Shown here: piece after piece, positions 17,028 through 24,204 of the stretch
Layout: every line of letters starts with the position of its first letter
How positions within the stretch are numbered: position 1 is the first letter of the stretch
Assembly: GCA_900554365.1 (NCBI GenBank)
Contig: USGY01000008.1
Coordinates: 1 to 49,385 of the forward strand
Origin: an uncultured Clostridium sp.
GTDB taxonomy: Bacteria > Bacillota > Clostridia > TANB77 > CAG-508
DNA length: 49,385 nt
Direction of reading: 5' to 3'
Notes under the pieces: model-generated
Databases searched by the model: none
Told to the model about the DNA's origin: nothing
What the model saw: the letters and a program-made list of their open reading frames with translations, nothing else
Program-made: the position numbers and the translations under genes

Positions 17028-18224
17028 TTATTTTTTAACAGTAACTTTTCCATAATTTCCACCGCCACCGGCATGTACTTCGCAATTTCCTCTTATTGCA
17101 TTTTCAATATTATTTGCAACTTTTTCACCAACAACAGATTCTATATCATCTTTTGTTAATTTGTGCAAAATATTCATTTCTGTTTCAAAATTATCCAACA
17201 ATTTTTGAATAGTTTTTCCACCAACTCCAGGAATAAATCCAAGAGGAATTTGATATATGTATGGTGGTCTATTTGCAGGGCTTTTAGTATGTGGCTTATC
17301 TTTTATTAATTCTATTCTGTCAAAAACTCCAAATGTAACATTTTTACCTCCACACATTGGACATTTATCAACAGGTTCTTTAGTTTCAATTGATTTTTCA
17401 CAATCATCACAATATGTTCTGTGATATTTTCCAAGTTTAGGATCTAAACCATAATTAGCCAAAATTTTTCTTCCATCTTCATTCTTCATTGCTTTTAATA
17501 TTTCTTTATAAGAAATATCTTCAACCAACATTTTATTATATTCTCTTGCAATTTTAGGTAATGAATGTGCATCTGAATTTGTTAAAAATGTTTTGTCTTC
17601 TAATTCTGATATTTCATCTGCTAAATATGTATCAGAACTTAATCCTAATTCAACTGCAAATATTTTTTCGAATTTTTCTTTAAATACATATTCTAATCTA
17701 TCTGTACAATTTCCATAATAGCTTTTATGTGGTGTGAAAATATGTGCAGGAACTAAAAATCCATTATATCTTTCTACCATATCTATTAAATCATATCCAG
17801 ATAAATCTGTTCTTTGTGTACTTAATGTTATATTTTTTAAATGATGGCTTAATTCTTTAGAAAAATCTTTTATATCACTTAAATGTGGGAAATAACACAA
17901 ATTATGTGCACTACCACATTTTCCATTTCTACCTTTTTCGGCTGTTTCAACTTCACTTCCTAAAATGATACAAACTTTATCTTTATAAATAATTCCACCA
18001 TCTTCTAATTCATATGCTTCTCCTGTTTTTAAGAATTTTTCTATATCTTCAATAACATATGGAGATGCACAATCGATTATTCCTACAACATTAATTCCTT
18101 TTCTATCAGCACATTCTTTTGCTATATTAGCAAAATTTAATGATCTTGCTGCTGTTATTTTTATAGGTTTACCATTTTCACTTCTTCCTATGTGTACATG
18201 TAAATCTGCAAATATTTCGTACAT
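17028..18224 (-). CDS. Endonuclease Q (PHP domain, YqxK-like)
   Basis: The 398-aa protein has an N-terminal PHP metal-hydrolase domain (ADLHVHIGRSENG at residues 5-17, later LVPAHIFTPH and NSDAHSLP). A zinc ribbon follows (CDDCEKS and CPMCGGKN), and the C-terminus carries a helix-hairpin-helix-like segment with PGVGGKT. This matches endonuclease Q, which nicks DNA 5' of deaminated bases. It starts 4 bases after the preceding HD-like gene, whose last codons supply its GAGGAG site, so the two are probably made together. Confidence 0.88.
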   Translation of the reverse strand: MYEIFADLHVHIGRSENGKPIKITAARSLNFANIAKECADRKGINVVGIIDCASPYVIEDIEKFLKTGEAYELEDGGIIYKDKVCIILGSEVETAEKGRNGKCGSAHNLCYFPHLSDIKDFSKELSHHLKNITLSTQRTDLSGYDLIDMVERYNGFLVPAHIFTPHKSYYGNCTDRLEYVFKEKFEKIFAVELGLSSDTYLADEISELEDKTFLTNSDAHSLPKIAREYNKMLVEDISYKEILKAMKNEDGRKILANYGLDPKLGKYHRTYCDDCEKSIETKEPVDKCPMCGGKNVTFGVFDRIELIKDKPHTKSPANRPPYIYQIPLGFIPGVGGKTIQKLLDNFETEMNILHKLTKDDIESVVGEKVANNIENAIRGNCEVHAGGGGNYGKVTVKK

Positions 18225-18228
18225 TTTT

Positions 18229-19023
18229 TTACTCCTCTACTTCTACTATTTCCTCTGATATATGTTTTAAAACCTTTTGAGCTGTTTTTGGACTAAATAA
18301 AGGTCTATTAGGATTTTCACAATCTTCGAAAGTTTCAAGTGATATGGCTTCAATTTTTTTATCTATTAATAGATTAATTTTTGGTTCATAATGATATATT
18401 AATTCTTTTATAAAGCTTATAACATTACTTGAGTCATTATATACTTTTACCAATCTTGCTAATGCTGGCATACTAACCAATTCATTCATTTCAATTTTAT
18501 CCATAAAATGAACAAAATCCATAAAAGTTTCAAGATATCTATTATATTCATCTTTTAAATTTCTATGTTCTAGAAGCACTAAAGCTTCATCAGTTTTAAA
18601 TCCAATTCTTTCTGGTCTGTCTAATAACATACCACCAAATTGGTCTATCAACTCCAAAATATCACTTTCTCTTTCTCTTGGATTACTTTTGCTATATCTA
18701 TTTACTTCTTCACATATTTTGCAAAATCTTTTTCCAAATCCTAAATCAGCTAAATATTCAGAACCTTTTTTAGCATATGTATGAACACTTTCCAAATCTT
18801 GTGCGTTATCTACTTTTTTGCAGTTGCATAATAAGCAAGCTGTTAAAACTAGATTTTCGTCAACTTCTATTTTAGAATATTTTAAAAACATTCTAGCTAT
18901 TTCTGTTTTAAATATAACTGATTTATCAAAAAAAATCTTTGACTTTTTAGCCAAATAATACACTATTTCCATTTTAGATGCTAATTCTTCTTCGTTTAAA
19001 ATATAATCAGCAAAAGTGTTCAT
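18229..19023 (-). CDS. HD-domain-like protein with degenerate catalytic motif
   Basis: The function is not recognised. The middle of this 264-aa protein resembles an HD-GYP fold: TACLLCNCKK stands where LLHDIGK is expected, followed by VHTYAKKGSEYLADLGFGK, and ILELIDQFGGM where the last Asp-containing helix of HD-GYP proteins lies. The HD dyad itself is replaced by Cys-Asn, so hydrolase activity is doubtful. It has its own sigma-A promoter and is tightly coupled to endonuclease Q. A role in DNA repair or nucleotide sensing is only suggested by that context. Confidence 0.6.
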   Translation of the reverse strand: MNTFADYILNEEELASKMEIVYYLAKKSKIFFDKSVIFKTEIARMFLKYSKIEVDENLVLTACLLCNCKKVDNAQDLESVHTYAKKGSEYLADLGFGKRFCKICEEVNRYSKSNPRERESDILELIDQFGGMLLDRPERIGFKTDEALVLLEHRNLKDEYNRYLETFMDFVHFMDKIEMNELVSMPALARLVKVYNDSSNVISFIKELIYHYEPKINLLIDKKIEAISLETFEDCENPNRPLFSPKTAQKVLKHISEEIVEVEE

Positions 19024-19077
19024 TACTATCCTCTCCCTCTGCTCTTGTTTTTCTTATGTTCACTTTCATTCCATTTT

Positions 19078-19106
19078 ATTATACTTAAACTGACATTTTT
19101 TTTCAA
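19078..19106 (-). promoter_or_regulatory. Sigma-A promoter of the HD-like/endoQ operon
   Basis: -35 TTGAAA (19101-19106), 17-base spacer, -10 TATAAT (19078-19083). Confidence 0.8.
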
Positions 19107-19138
19107 TATTTTTATCTAATGTAATACAAATGTAATAT

Positions 19139-19567
19139 TTAAGGTATTGCATTTCTTGCCAATTCATCACATCTATTATTTAATTCATTATCGCTATGAC
19201 CTTTTACTTTATTAAAAGTAACTTTATGTATCTTAGTTAATCCATAAAGTTCTTGCCAAATCTCCTGATTTTTTACAGATTCTTTTGATGATGTTTTCCA
19301 ATTATTTTTTATCCATCCATAAATCCATCCTTGATTAAAAGCGTTTACTACATATGCACTATCACTATATAAATCAACCTCGCATGGATGTTTTAACAAT
19401 TTTAAAGCTTGAATAACAGCTGTTAATTCCATAATATTATTTGTTGTATTTTTGTCTCCTCCTGATATTTCTTTTCTATTATCTTTATATAATAAAACGG
19501 CTCCCCATCCTCCTGGTCCAGGATTTCCAGAACACGCTCCATCTGTGTATATTGTAACTTTATCCAT
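19139..19567 (-). CDS. rnhA: Ribonuclease HI
   Basis: The 142-aa enzyme cleaves RNA in RNA:DNA hybrids. The catalytic carboxylates are visible: YTDGACSGNPGPGGWG (Asp8), NIMELTAVIQAL (Glu), YSDSAYVV (Asp) and the last Asp in NNRCDELAR. The GHSDNELNN block is also conserved. It is divergent from tmcAL, with overlapping promoters in a 78-base spacer. RBS is AAGGAGGATAT. Length is typical of a single-domain bacterial RNase HI. Confidence 0.96.
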   Translation of the reverse strand: MDKVTIYTDGACSGNPGPGGWGAVLLYKDNRKEISGGDKNTTNNIMELTAVIQALKLLKHPCEVDLYSDSAYVVNAFNQGWIYGWIKNNWKTSSKESVKNQEIWQELYGLTKIHKVTFNKVKGHSDNELNNRCDELARNAIP

Positions 19568-19579
19568 TACATATCCTCC

Positions 19580-19608
19580 TTGTAATTTCTCCTATTTTAT
19601 GATAGTAT
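19580..19608 (+). promoter_or_regulatory. Probable promoter of tmcAL
   Basis: -35-like TTGTAA (19580-19585), 17-base spacer, -10-like TAGTAT (19603-19608). It overlaps the rnhA promoter on the other strand. Confidence 0.45.
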
Positions 19609-19635
19609 TATAACAATAATTTTAAATTTATACAA
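19607..19635 (-). promoter_or_regulatory. Promoter of rnhA
   Basis: -35 TTGTAT (19630-19635), 17-base spacer, -10 TATAAT (19607-19612). The -35 sits next to the tmcAL ribosome binding site on the opposite strand. Confidence 0.65.
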
Positions 19636-19645
19636 GGAGGATAAA

Positions 19646-20878
19646 ATGGGAAAAGTTCTAGGAATTATAGCAGAATACAATCCATTTCATAATGGCCATA
19701 TATATCATTTAGAACAAGCTAAAAATTTAACTGGTTCTAATTATACTGTTGCAATTATGAGTGGAAATTTCACACAACGTGGCAATTCAGCATTAATAGA
19801 CAAATGGTCAAGAGCAGAAATTGCCTTAAATTGTGGCGTCGACTTAGTCATAGAATTACCAGCATTATATGCAACATCAAGTGCTGAAAATTTTGCTGAT
19901 GGTTCTATAAAAATATTAGATTCATTAAAAGTAGTTGATTACCTATCTTTTGGAGCTGAAACTTCTAATATAGATGTATTAGATTCTATAGCAGATGTTT
20001 TATATAAAGAGCCAAAAGAATATCAAACTTTACTATTACATGAGCTAAAAAAAGGTATATCTTTTCCTAAAGCACGTGAAAATGCTTTAATGATTTACTT
20101 AAATAATATTAGAAAATATTTAAATGTGCTTTCTTCTCCTAACAATATTTTAGGTATAGAATATATTAAAGCATTAAAAAAGCATAAATCTAATATTCAA
20201 CCTATTCCAATAACTAGGTTTGAAGTTGGCTATAATGATATTACTTATTCAGGAAATATTGCTAGTGCTACTGCAATTAGAAACATTATTAAAAATGGAA
20301 ATTTTAAAGCACTTAAGAAATTAGTTCCATCCCCTAGTTATGAAATTTTAATGGATAATATAAAACAAGGTCATCTTATTCCAGACTTATCTATATATGA
20401 AAAACAAATTATATATAATTTAAGGAAAATGAGTACAAAGCAAATTTCAGAACTTCCAGATGTTTCTGAAGGTTTAGAAAATCTAATTAAAAAAGCTGCC
20501 AATTCTTGTAATACAATTGAAGAATTCTTAAATATTGTTAAATCTAAAAGATATACATCAACAAGAATTCAAAGAATTTTATTAGATAGTTTGCTTGAAA
20601 TTACAAAAAAAGATATAACTTTATCTAAAAAAACTACTCCTTATGTTAGAGTTTTAGGTTTTAATGAACGTGGTAAATTTTTAATTTCTGAAATTGCTAA
20701 GGCTAACCCAAAACTTGAATTGATTACATCTGTAAAACGTTTTATGGATAATTCATCAAACAAGAATCTTAAAACAATGCTAGAAAAAGATATTTTTGCA
20801 ACTAATGTCTATACTTTAGGCTATACTTTTGATTCATGTAGTAATTTAGATTACACCAAAAAAATATTAAACTTGTAA
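19646..20878 (+). CDS. tmcAL: tRNA(Met) cytidine acetate ligase TmcAL
   Basis: The 410-aa enzyme uses ATP and acetate to form N4-acetylcytidine at the wobble base of elongator tRNA-Met. The nucleotidyltransferase signature IIAEYNPFHNGHIYHLEQAK is at residues 7-26, followed by VAIMSGNFTQRG, the specific block IDKWSRAEIALNCGVD and SFGAETSN. A C-terminal tRNA-binding half follows. It is one of only two genes clearly on the plus strand. RBS AAGGAGG is 6 bases from the ATG. An elongator-type tRNA with CAU anticodon lies 3 kb away and is a plausible substrate. Confidence 0.94.
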   Translation: MGKVLGIIAEYNPFHNGHIYHLEQAKNLTGSNYTVAIMSGNFTQRGNSALIDKWSRAEIALNCGVDLVIELPALYATSSAENFADGSIKILDSLKVVDYLSFGAETSNIDVLDSIADVLYKEPKEYQTLLLHELKKGISFPKARENALMIYLNNIRKYLNVLSSPNNILGIEYIKALKKHKSNIQPIPITRFEVGYNDITYSGNIASATAIRNIIKNGNFKALKKLVPSPSYEILMDNIKQGHLIPDLSIYEKQIIYNLRKMSTKQISELPDVSEGLENLIKKAANSCNTIEEFLNIVKSKRYTSTRIQRILLDSLLEITKKDITLSKKTTPYVRVLGFNERGKFLISEIAKANPKLELITSVKRFMDNSSNKNLKTMLEKDIFATNVYTLGYTFDSCSNLDYTKKILNL

Positions 20879-20885
20879 ATTTGTA

Positions 20886-20914
20886 TTGATTTTGTAGACA
20901 TAACATTATATAAT
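20886..20914 (+). promoter_or_regulatory. Promoter of the GNAT gene
   Basis: -35 TTGATT (20886-20891), 17-base spacer, -10 TATAAT (20909-20914). A short inverted repeat (CTGCA-T-TGCAG) follows near the start of transcription and could be an operator. Confidence 0.7.
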
Positions 20915-20970
20915 ATTTTTATACTGCATTGCAGGCATTTTGTACATTGATATTTTGAAAGGATTATATT

Positions 20971-21477
20971 ATGTCTACAAATTATAGTGGGGAAACTTTT
21001 TTTAAAAATGCAAAATTCTATAAATTAAGTTTGTTTATAAATCACTATAAATATTTTGATTTATATTCCAAACGAATTTATGATGTTCTTAAACATCTAT
21101 CATGTGAATATCCCGACTTTTATAATTGGTATTGGAATACTCAAATTTCTCGTGTCATTCAAGGAAATGGTGACATTATTTTTTGTATTATCAATTCAAA
21201 AATTGTTGGGGTTGCCAATTTAAAAAAAGATAAAAAAGAAGTCAAGCTTTGCACCCTATTTGTGTCAAAGAACTATAGAAAGTCCCACATTGGAACTATT
21301 TTAGTTGAAAAATCTTTTATATATTTAGGAACCACAAAGCCCCTGATAACTATTCCAGACTATAAAATAGTATTATTCAAAAATATTATCGATAAATATG
21401 AGTGGAAATGTACTCAAATTCTAGACAAAGGTTACTATAATAAATCTTGTAGAGAGTTTGTCTATAATGGCCTATAA
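20971..21477 (+). CDS. GNAT-family N-acetyltransferase
   Basis: This 168-aa protein has a GNAT core from about residue 65: IIFCIINSKIVGVANLKK (beta strands), then LCTLFVSKNYRKSHIGTILVEKS, which fits the acetyl-CoA-binding motif A, although the usual Q/RxxGxG/A is partly changed (RKSHIGT). The N-terminal 60 residues are aromatic-rich with no known domain. It is monocistronic with its own promoter and a bidirectional terminator. The substrate is unknown. No antitoxin-like ribbon-helix-helix gene is beside it, which argues against a TacT-type toxin. Confidence 0.7.
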   Translation: MSTNYSGETFFKNAKFYKLSLFINHYKYFDLYSKRIYDVLKHLSCEYPDFYNWYWNTQISRVIQGNGDIIFCIINSKIVGVANLKKDKKEVKLCTLFVSKNYRKSHIGTILVEKSFIYLGTTKPLITIPDYKIVLFKNIIDKYEWKCTQILDKGYYNKSCREFVYNGL

Positions 21478-21520
21478 TGGCTTTATTTATTAGTATAATA
21501 TTTTATATAATCTATCAAAT

Positions 21521-21569
21521 AAAAAGCACCATATAAAAATTCTAATTGAATTTTTGTATGGTGTTTTTT
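21521..21569. terminator. Bidirectional terminator between convergent genes
   Basis: An outer stem of about 12 bp (21521-21533 with 21557-21569) and an inner 8-bp stem (21535-21542 with 21548-21555) are flanked by A and T runs. It serves the GNAT gene (plus) and the Cys-rich gene (minus) and overlaps the latter's stop codon. Confidence 0.9.
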
Positions 21570-22302
21570 ATAACATCATTATTCTTTTTAGTACCTTCTC
21601 TTTTGGAGTAAATACCATATATTTTATAAAATATTTTTGTATAGGATTAAAAAATATATCTAGTAATAATATATCTTTCATTCTAAATTTAATTCCCTTT
21701 TTTTCTAGATAATCACATGTAAATAACTTACACCCAAGGCATTTGGCACCACATGTATGATCTTCTGTTAAATATTCACATAAAACCAATTTAGAAAATG
21801 GTCCTAGCCATTTATTTTTAAAATGATGGCAACATCCAGTAGTTGATGTTGTATTTCTTTTTTCTCCACATTTATTATCTTTAAAATCACATAGATTTTT
21901 TCCATAAAAAAAGCCATCTAAATAATCACATACAGCATCATATATATAATTATATCTTTCATATCTTGTTGGTTGGAAAATAGCATCAATTGCAGATATA
22001 AAATCATTTTGTTCTTTGGTATTGTTATAATTTACAATATAACCTAGGATTTTTTCGCTTTCTTCTATTTCTCCTATTTTTATTTTTTTATTAATTTTAA
22101 TTAATTGTTTTATATGTAATAGCCTTTTTAGGATTTTCTTATATTGCTTTTTGTTTATTGATTTAAAGTCTATTTTTAATATTAATTTTTTATTTTTTAT
22201 AATATTAATTAGCTTTATATTTTCTATGTTTGCTTCAATTTTTTTATCATTATTTACTATTTTTAAATAATATCCATTGTTTAATTTTATTTTTTCGTCC
22301 AA
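21568..22302 (-). CDS. Cysteine-rich protein of unknown function
   Basis: I do not recognise this 244-aa protein. The N-terminal 85 residues are rich in Lys and Ile. The C-terminal half has many Cys: CDYLDG, NLCDFKDNKCGEK, TTGCCHHF, LCEYL and HTCGAKCLGCKLFTCDYL, a pattern suggesting bound metal or an iron-sulfur cluster. The start is TTG at 22302, 9 bases after GGGAAG. An ATG at 22312 is in another frame and stops after seven codons. Its own sigma-A promoter and a leader with an 8-bp hairpin suggest independent regulation. It ends in the shared terminator. Confidence 0.7.
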   Translation of the reverse strand: MDEKIKLNNGYYLKIVNNDKKIEANIENIKLINIIKNKKLILKIDFKSINKKQYKKILKRLLHIKQLIKINKKIKIGEIEESEKILGYIVNYNNTKEQNDFISAIDAIFQPTRYERYNYIYDAVCDYLDGFFYGKNLCDFKDNKCGEKRNTTSTTGCCHHFKNKWLGPFSKLVLCEYLTEDHTCGAKCLGCKLFTCDYLEKKGIKFRMKDILLLDIFFNPIQKYFIKYMVFTPKEKVLKRIMML

Positions 22303-22331
22303 TTTTTCATCTTCCCTTTTTATTATATAAT

Positions 22332-22359
22332 GAGGTCTGAAAAATAAATTCCAGACCTC
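22332..22359 (-). other. Hairpin in the leader of the Cys-rich gene
   Basis: An 8-bp perfect stem (GAGGTCTG at 22332-22339 with CAGACCTC at 22352-22359) closes a 12-nt A/T loop, in a leader of about 85 bases. A GC-rich stretch (CGGTGCCCGG on the minus strand) precedes it. No T-run follows, so it is not a standard terminator. It matches no riboswitch class I can name. Confidence 0.6.
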
Positions 22360-22395
22360 CGGGCACCGTTTAGCTATTATTTTTACTGTATTAAT

Positions 22396-22424
22396 AGTTT
22401 ATCATGTTATATTGAACGTGTCAA
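22396..22424 (-). promoter_or_regulatory. Sigma-A promoter of the Cys-rich gene
   Basis: -35 TTGACA (22419-22424), 17-base spacer, -10 TAAACT (22396-22401). It lies in the 319-base gene-free stretch 22303-22621, which also holds the hairpins at 22332, 22530 and 22576. Confidence 0.8.
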
Positions 22425-22529
22425 CATTGTTTTACAATTTTGGATATTTATGTAATTTGATATATTGTTTTCAATTTATTAATTACATTTATTCTGCTCT
22501 TCCATTTTTCGCTCTTCCTTTTTTGCATT

Positions 22530-22572
22530 ACTCAATCCAAGAACTTCTTATGAAGTTTATCTTGGATTGAGT
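22530..22572. other. Long inverted repeat downstream of the lectin-like pilin gene
   Basis: A 13-bp perfect stem (22530-22542 with 22560-22572) encloses a second 5-bp stem (22543-22547 with 22552-22556) and a TTA bulge. No T-run follows on the minus strand. Confidence 0.8.
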
Positions 22573-22575
22573 TTT

Positions 22576-22597
22576 AAGCGTTATTTACATAACGCTT
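22576..22597. other. 9-bp hairpin with 4-nt loop, DGR-type position
   Basis: AAGCGTTAT (22576-22584) pairs perfectly with 22589-22597 around a 4-nt loop, 24 bases past the stop of the gene with the DGR-like variable region. T residues follow only on the plus strand, so on the coding strand of that gene it is not a classic terminator. Hairpins or cruciforms of 7-10 bp with 4-nt loops are known just downstream of DGR variable repeats. Confidence 0.75.
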
Positions 22598-22621
22598 TTT
22601 TGTTTCTAATTTTTTACAAAA

Positions 22622-23757
22622 TTAGAAAGTCGAGCTCAAACGCACATATTTAGTGCTATCAACATCGAAGTAGTTGAGGCCTCCGTAGTAAAAGCCTGCG
22701 TAATATGCATAAGGTGTCTCGCTCTGGGCGGAAGACCAATAATAGTATTTTAGTCCATAATTATAATAATTACTTGTTGTAACTCCCATTTTAGTATATG
22801 TCATATCTCCAAATGCTGACCATTCTGATTTGGATGGCACAAACCATTTATCTAAATTCCACTTCTTTTCTGAATTATCTGCCTTTTGTATTACTCCCCA
22901 CATATCTTTATCGTTTTGTGCTCCATATTTACCACTTGTTCCTTTATTCCACTCTGCTATCATTGTTGTTGTATTTGTCTTTCCTTGTCCAAAATCATTT
23001 GTAATATATGATATTGTGTTATCTAACTTTCCACCTGCTGAATTATACCAATGATAAAGTGTCCCTGGATTAAAATCTTCTAATGCCATTACATAAAATC
23101 TATCTTGTGTTCCACTTCCTTTTATTGCTGTTAATACCGGTTTTGTCCATTGGTTTCCAAATCCTGTATAACTATCACTACTTACATAATAGCTTTTTAA
23201 TCCCTCTGTTTTTGGTGAATATTCATAATTAGACCAGCTATCATTATTCCATATTCCACTTCCTCCTATTGCTAAATCCGCATATATTATTCCATCTACT
23301 GTTCTATCTCCATCTATATCTGCATAATATCCTACATAAGATTCAGTATTTGATATTTTATTTGCTGGTTCTGGAGTTGGTGTTGTCCCTTCTGTTATAT
23401 TTCCGTCCCCATCCACCTTAAAATTCTTTCCGTCAACTGTTACATTTACTGGAAATCCATTATTTGTTTTACTTGCTGTTCCTCCATAATTATTTGTTAT
23501 TTCTGCTATTAACTTATCTGCATCTAATGCTCCCGTTTCTGATTGTGACCTTGCTGCCATTATTGCTAATTTTACTTTTTCTTCTGCTGATTTTAATTCT
23601 GTTACCTGTTTTGAATTCTGTGCTTGTGTCAATATTCCATTTTTTCCTGTTAGCATTGCTATTGATACTCCTGCTAATATTAACAAAACTATAATTGTGA
23701 TTACTAAAGCAATTAATGTTATACCATTAACATTTTTTCTTTCTGTAATTTATTCAT
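22622..23757 (-). CDS. Prepilin-like anchor fused to C-type-lectin-like DGR target domain; apparent frameshift near start
   Basis: The long frame (354 residues from an in-frame TTG at 23686) lacks its leader, because no usual start lies upstream. An ATG at 23757 with GGAGAG before it gives MNKLQKEK and then stops in its frame; one extra A in the A6 tract at 23733-23738 would join it to NVNGITLIALVITI, a complete prepilin signal. Ala replaces Glu at mature position 5. After ~100 pilin-like residues and a TPTPEP linker comes a lectin/FGE-like domain (YVGYYADIDGDRTVDG, WFVPSKSEWSAFG, YYWSSAQSE) ending YVRLSSTF, as in DGR variable proteins. I infer a secreted, surface-anchored binding protein. 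The frame break may be phase variation, a mutation or an assembly error. Confidence 0.8.
22625..22738 (-). other. Candidate DGR variable repeat (VR)
   Basis: This is the last ~38 codons of the gene. By hand count 52 of 114 bases are G or C, while the surrounding DNA is near 30%. Codons switch to GCC, GGC, CTC, TAC and TTC. Residues between YYWSS and KYVRL are Tyr, Phe, Asp, Asn, Ser, Thr and Val in the places where template repeats encode runs of Asn; TAC, TTC, GAT, GTT, AGC and ACT can each arise from AAC/AAT by adenine changes. No template repeat was seen in the window. Confidence 0.6.
23451..23725 (-). repeat. Direct repeat copy 2: conserved 5' module of prepilin genes
   Basis: Ungapped match to 539-813 (offset 22912), encoding the anchor helix and first mature residues. 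The leader before it and the domain after it differ between the two genes. Confidence 0.9.
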
Positions 23758-23835
23758 TTGTTTTCTCTCCTTCATTTGTTTTTATTTTCGTATTTATATT
23801 ATATAATTTTTTATATTTTGTCAATGTAAAATCAC

Positions 23836-23867
23836 AAAAAAAGGTTGTATTAAATACAACCTTTTTT
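23836..23867 (-). terminator. Terminator of the tRNA operon
   Basis: A stem GGTTGTAT (23843-23850) with 23854-23861 is extended by A-T pairs and followed by at least six T residues on the minus strand, just past the tRNA-Tyr 3' end. Confidence 0.92.
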
Positions 23868-23879
23868 AACCATTTTCTA

Positions 23880-23965
23880 TGGTGGGCAGGGATGGATTCG
23901 AACCATCGTACTCAAAAGAGAACAGATTTACAGTCTGCCGCGTTTAGCCACTTCGCTACCTACCC
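23880..23965 (-). tRNA. tRNA-Tyr (GUA)
   Basis: An 86-nt class II tRNA with a long variable arm. The acceptor stem GGGTAGG pairs with CCTGCCC, the anticodon loop is CTGTAAATC with anticodon GTA, the T-arm carries GGTTCGAATCC, and CCA is encoded. It is cotranscribed with the tRNA upstream, 22 bases away. Confidence 0.97.
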
Positions 23966-23987
23966 GAATATTAAAATAAAGTTTAAA

Positions 23988-24064
23988 TGGTGCTCCCTCA
24001 AGGATTCGAACCTTGGACCCACCGGTTATGAGCCGGTTGCTCTGACCAACTGAGCTAAGGGAGC
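23988..24064 (-). tRNA. tRNA-Met (CAU), elongator type; tRNA-Ile2 possible
   Basis: A 77-nt tRNA with acceptor GCTCCCT/AGGGAGC, D-arm AGCTCAGTTGGTCAGAGC, anticodon loop GCTCATAAC with anticodon CAT, T-arm GGTTCGAATCC, and encoded CCA. The paired first base pair excludes an initiator tRNA. A CAU anticodon also fits tRNA-Ile modified by TilS (lysidine); sequence alone does not fully separate the two. Confidence 0.93.
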
Positions 24065-24094
24065 ATTCATTTGTCTTTACTTAAGACAAATAAA

Positions 24095-24123
24095 AGTATA
24101 AACTATTTTAATATAATTGTCAA
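24095..24123 (-). promoter_or_regulatory. Strong sigma-A promoter of the tRNA operon
   Basis: -35 TTGACA (24118-24123), 17-base spacer, -10 TATACT (24095-24100). A short inverted repeat (ATTTGTCTT with AAGACAAAT, about 24069-24091) lies between the promoter and the first tRNA and may guide leader processing. Confidence 0.88.
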
Positions 24124-24176
24124 GCATTTTTTTGTTTTTTTTGCAATTTTGCTCAATATTTTCTTTTTTCAAAAAT

Positions 24177-24201
24177 AAAAAGCCTAGATTTCTCTAAGCT
24201 T
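24177..24201 (-). terminator. Terminator of relBE
   Basis: A 9-bp stem (24193-24201 with 24180-24188, one G-U pair) with a 4-nt loop and T-run on the minus strand, right after the toxin stop codon. Confidence 0.85.
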
Positions 24202-24204
24202 AAC

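Noticed and set aside
20971..21477. TacT-like toxin-antitoxin acetyltransferase
   Set aside because: There is no ribbon-helix-helix antitoxin gene next to it and the acetyl-CoA motif is not typical of TacT.
22303..22395. Known riboswitch in the leader of the Cys-rich gene
   Set aside because: The 8-bp hairpin and GC patch do not match any class I can recall. It is left as an unnamed hairpin.
22303..22621. DGR template repeat or reverse transcriptase beside the variable gene
   Set aside because: I found no second copy of the variable segment and no reverse transcriptase motifs in any frame of the window.
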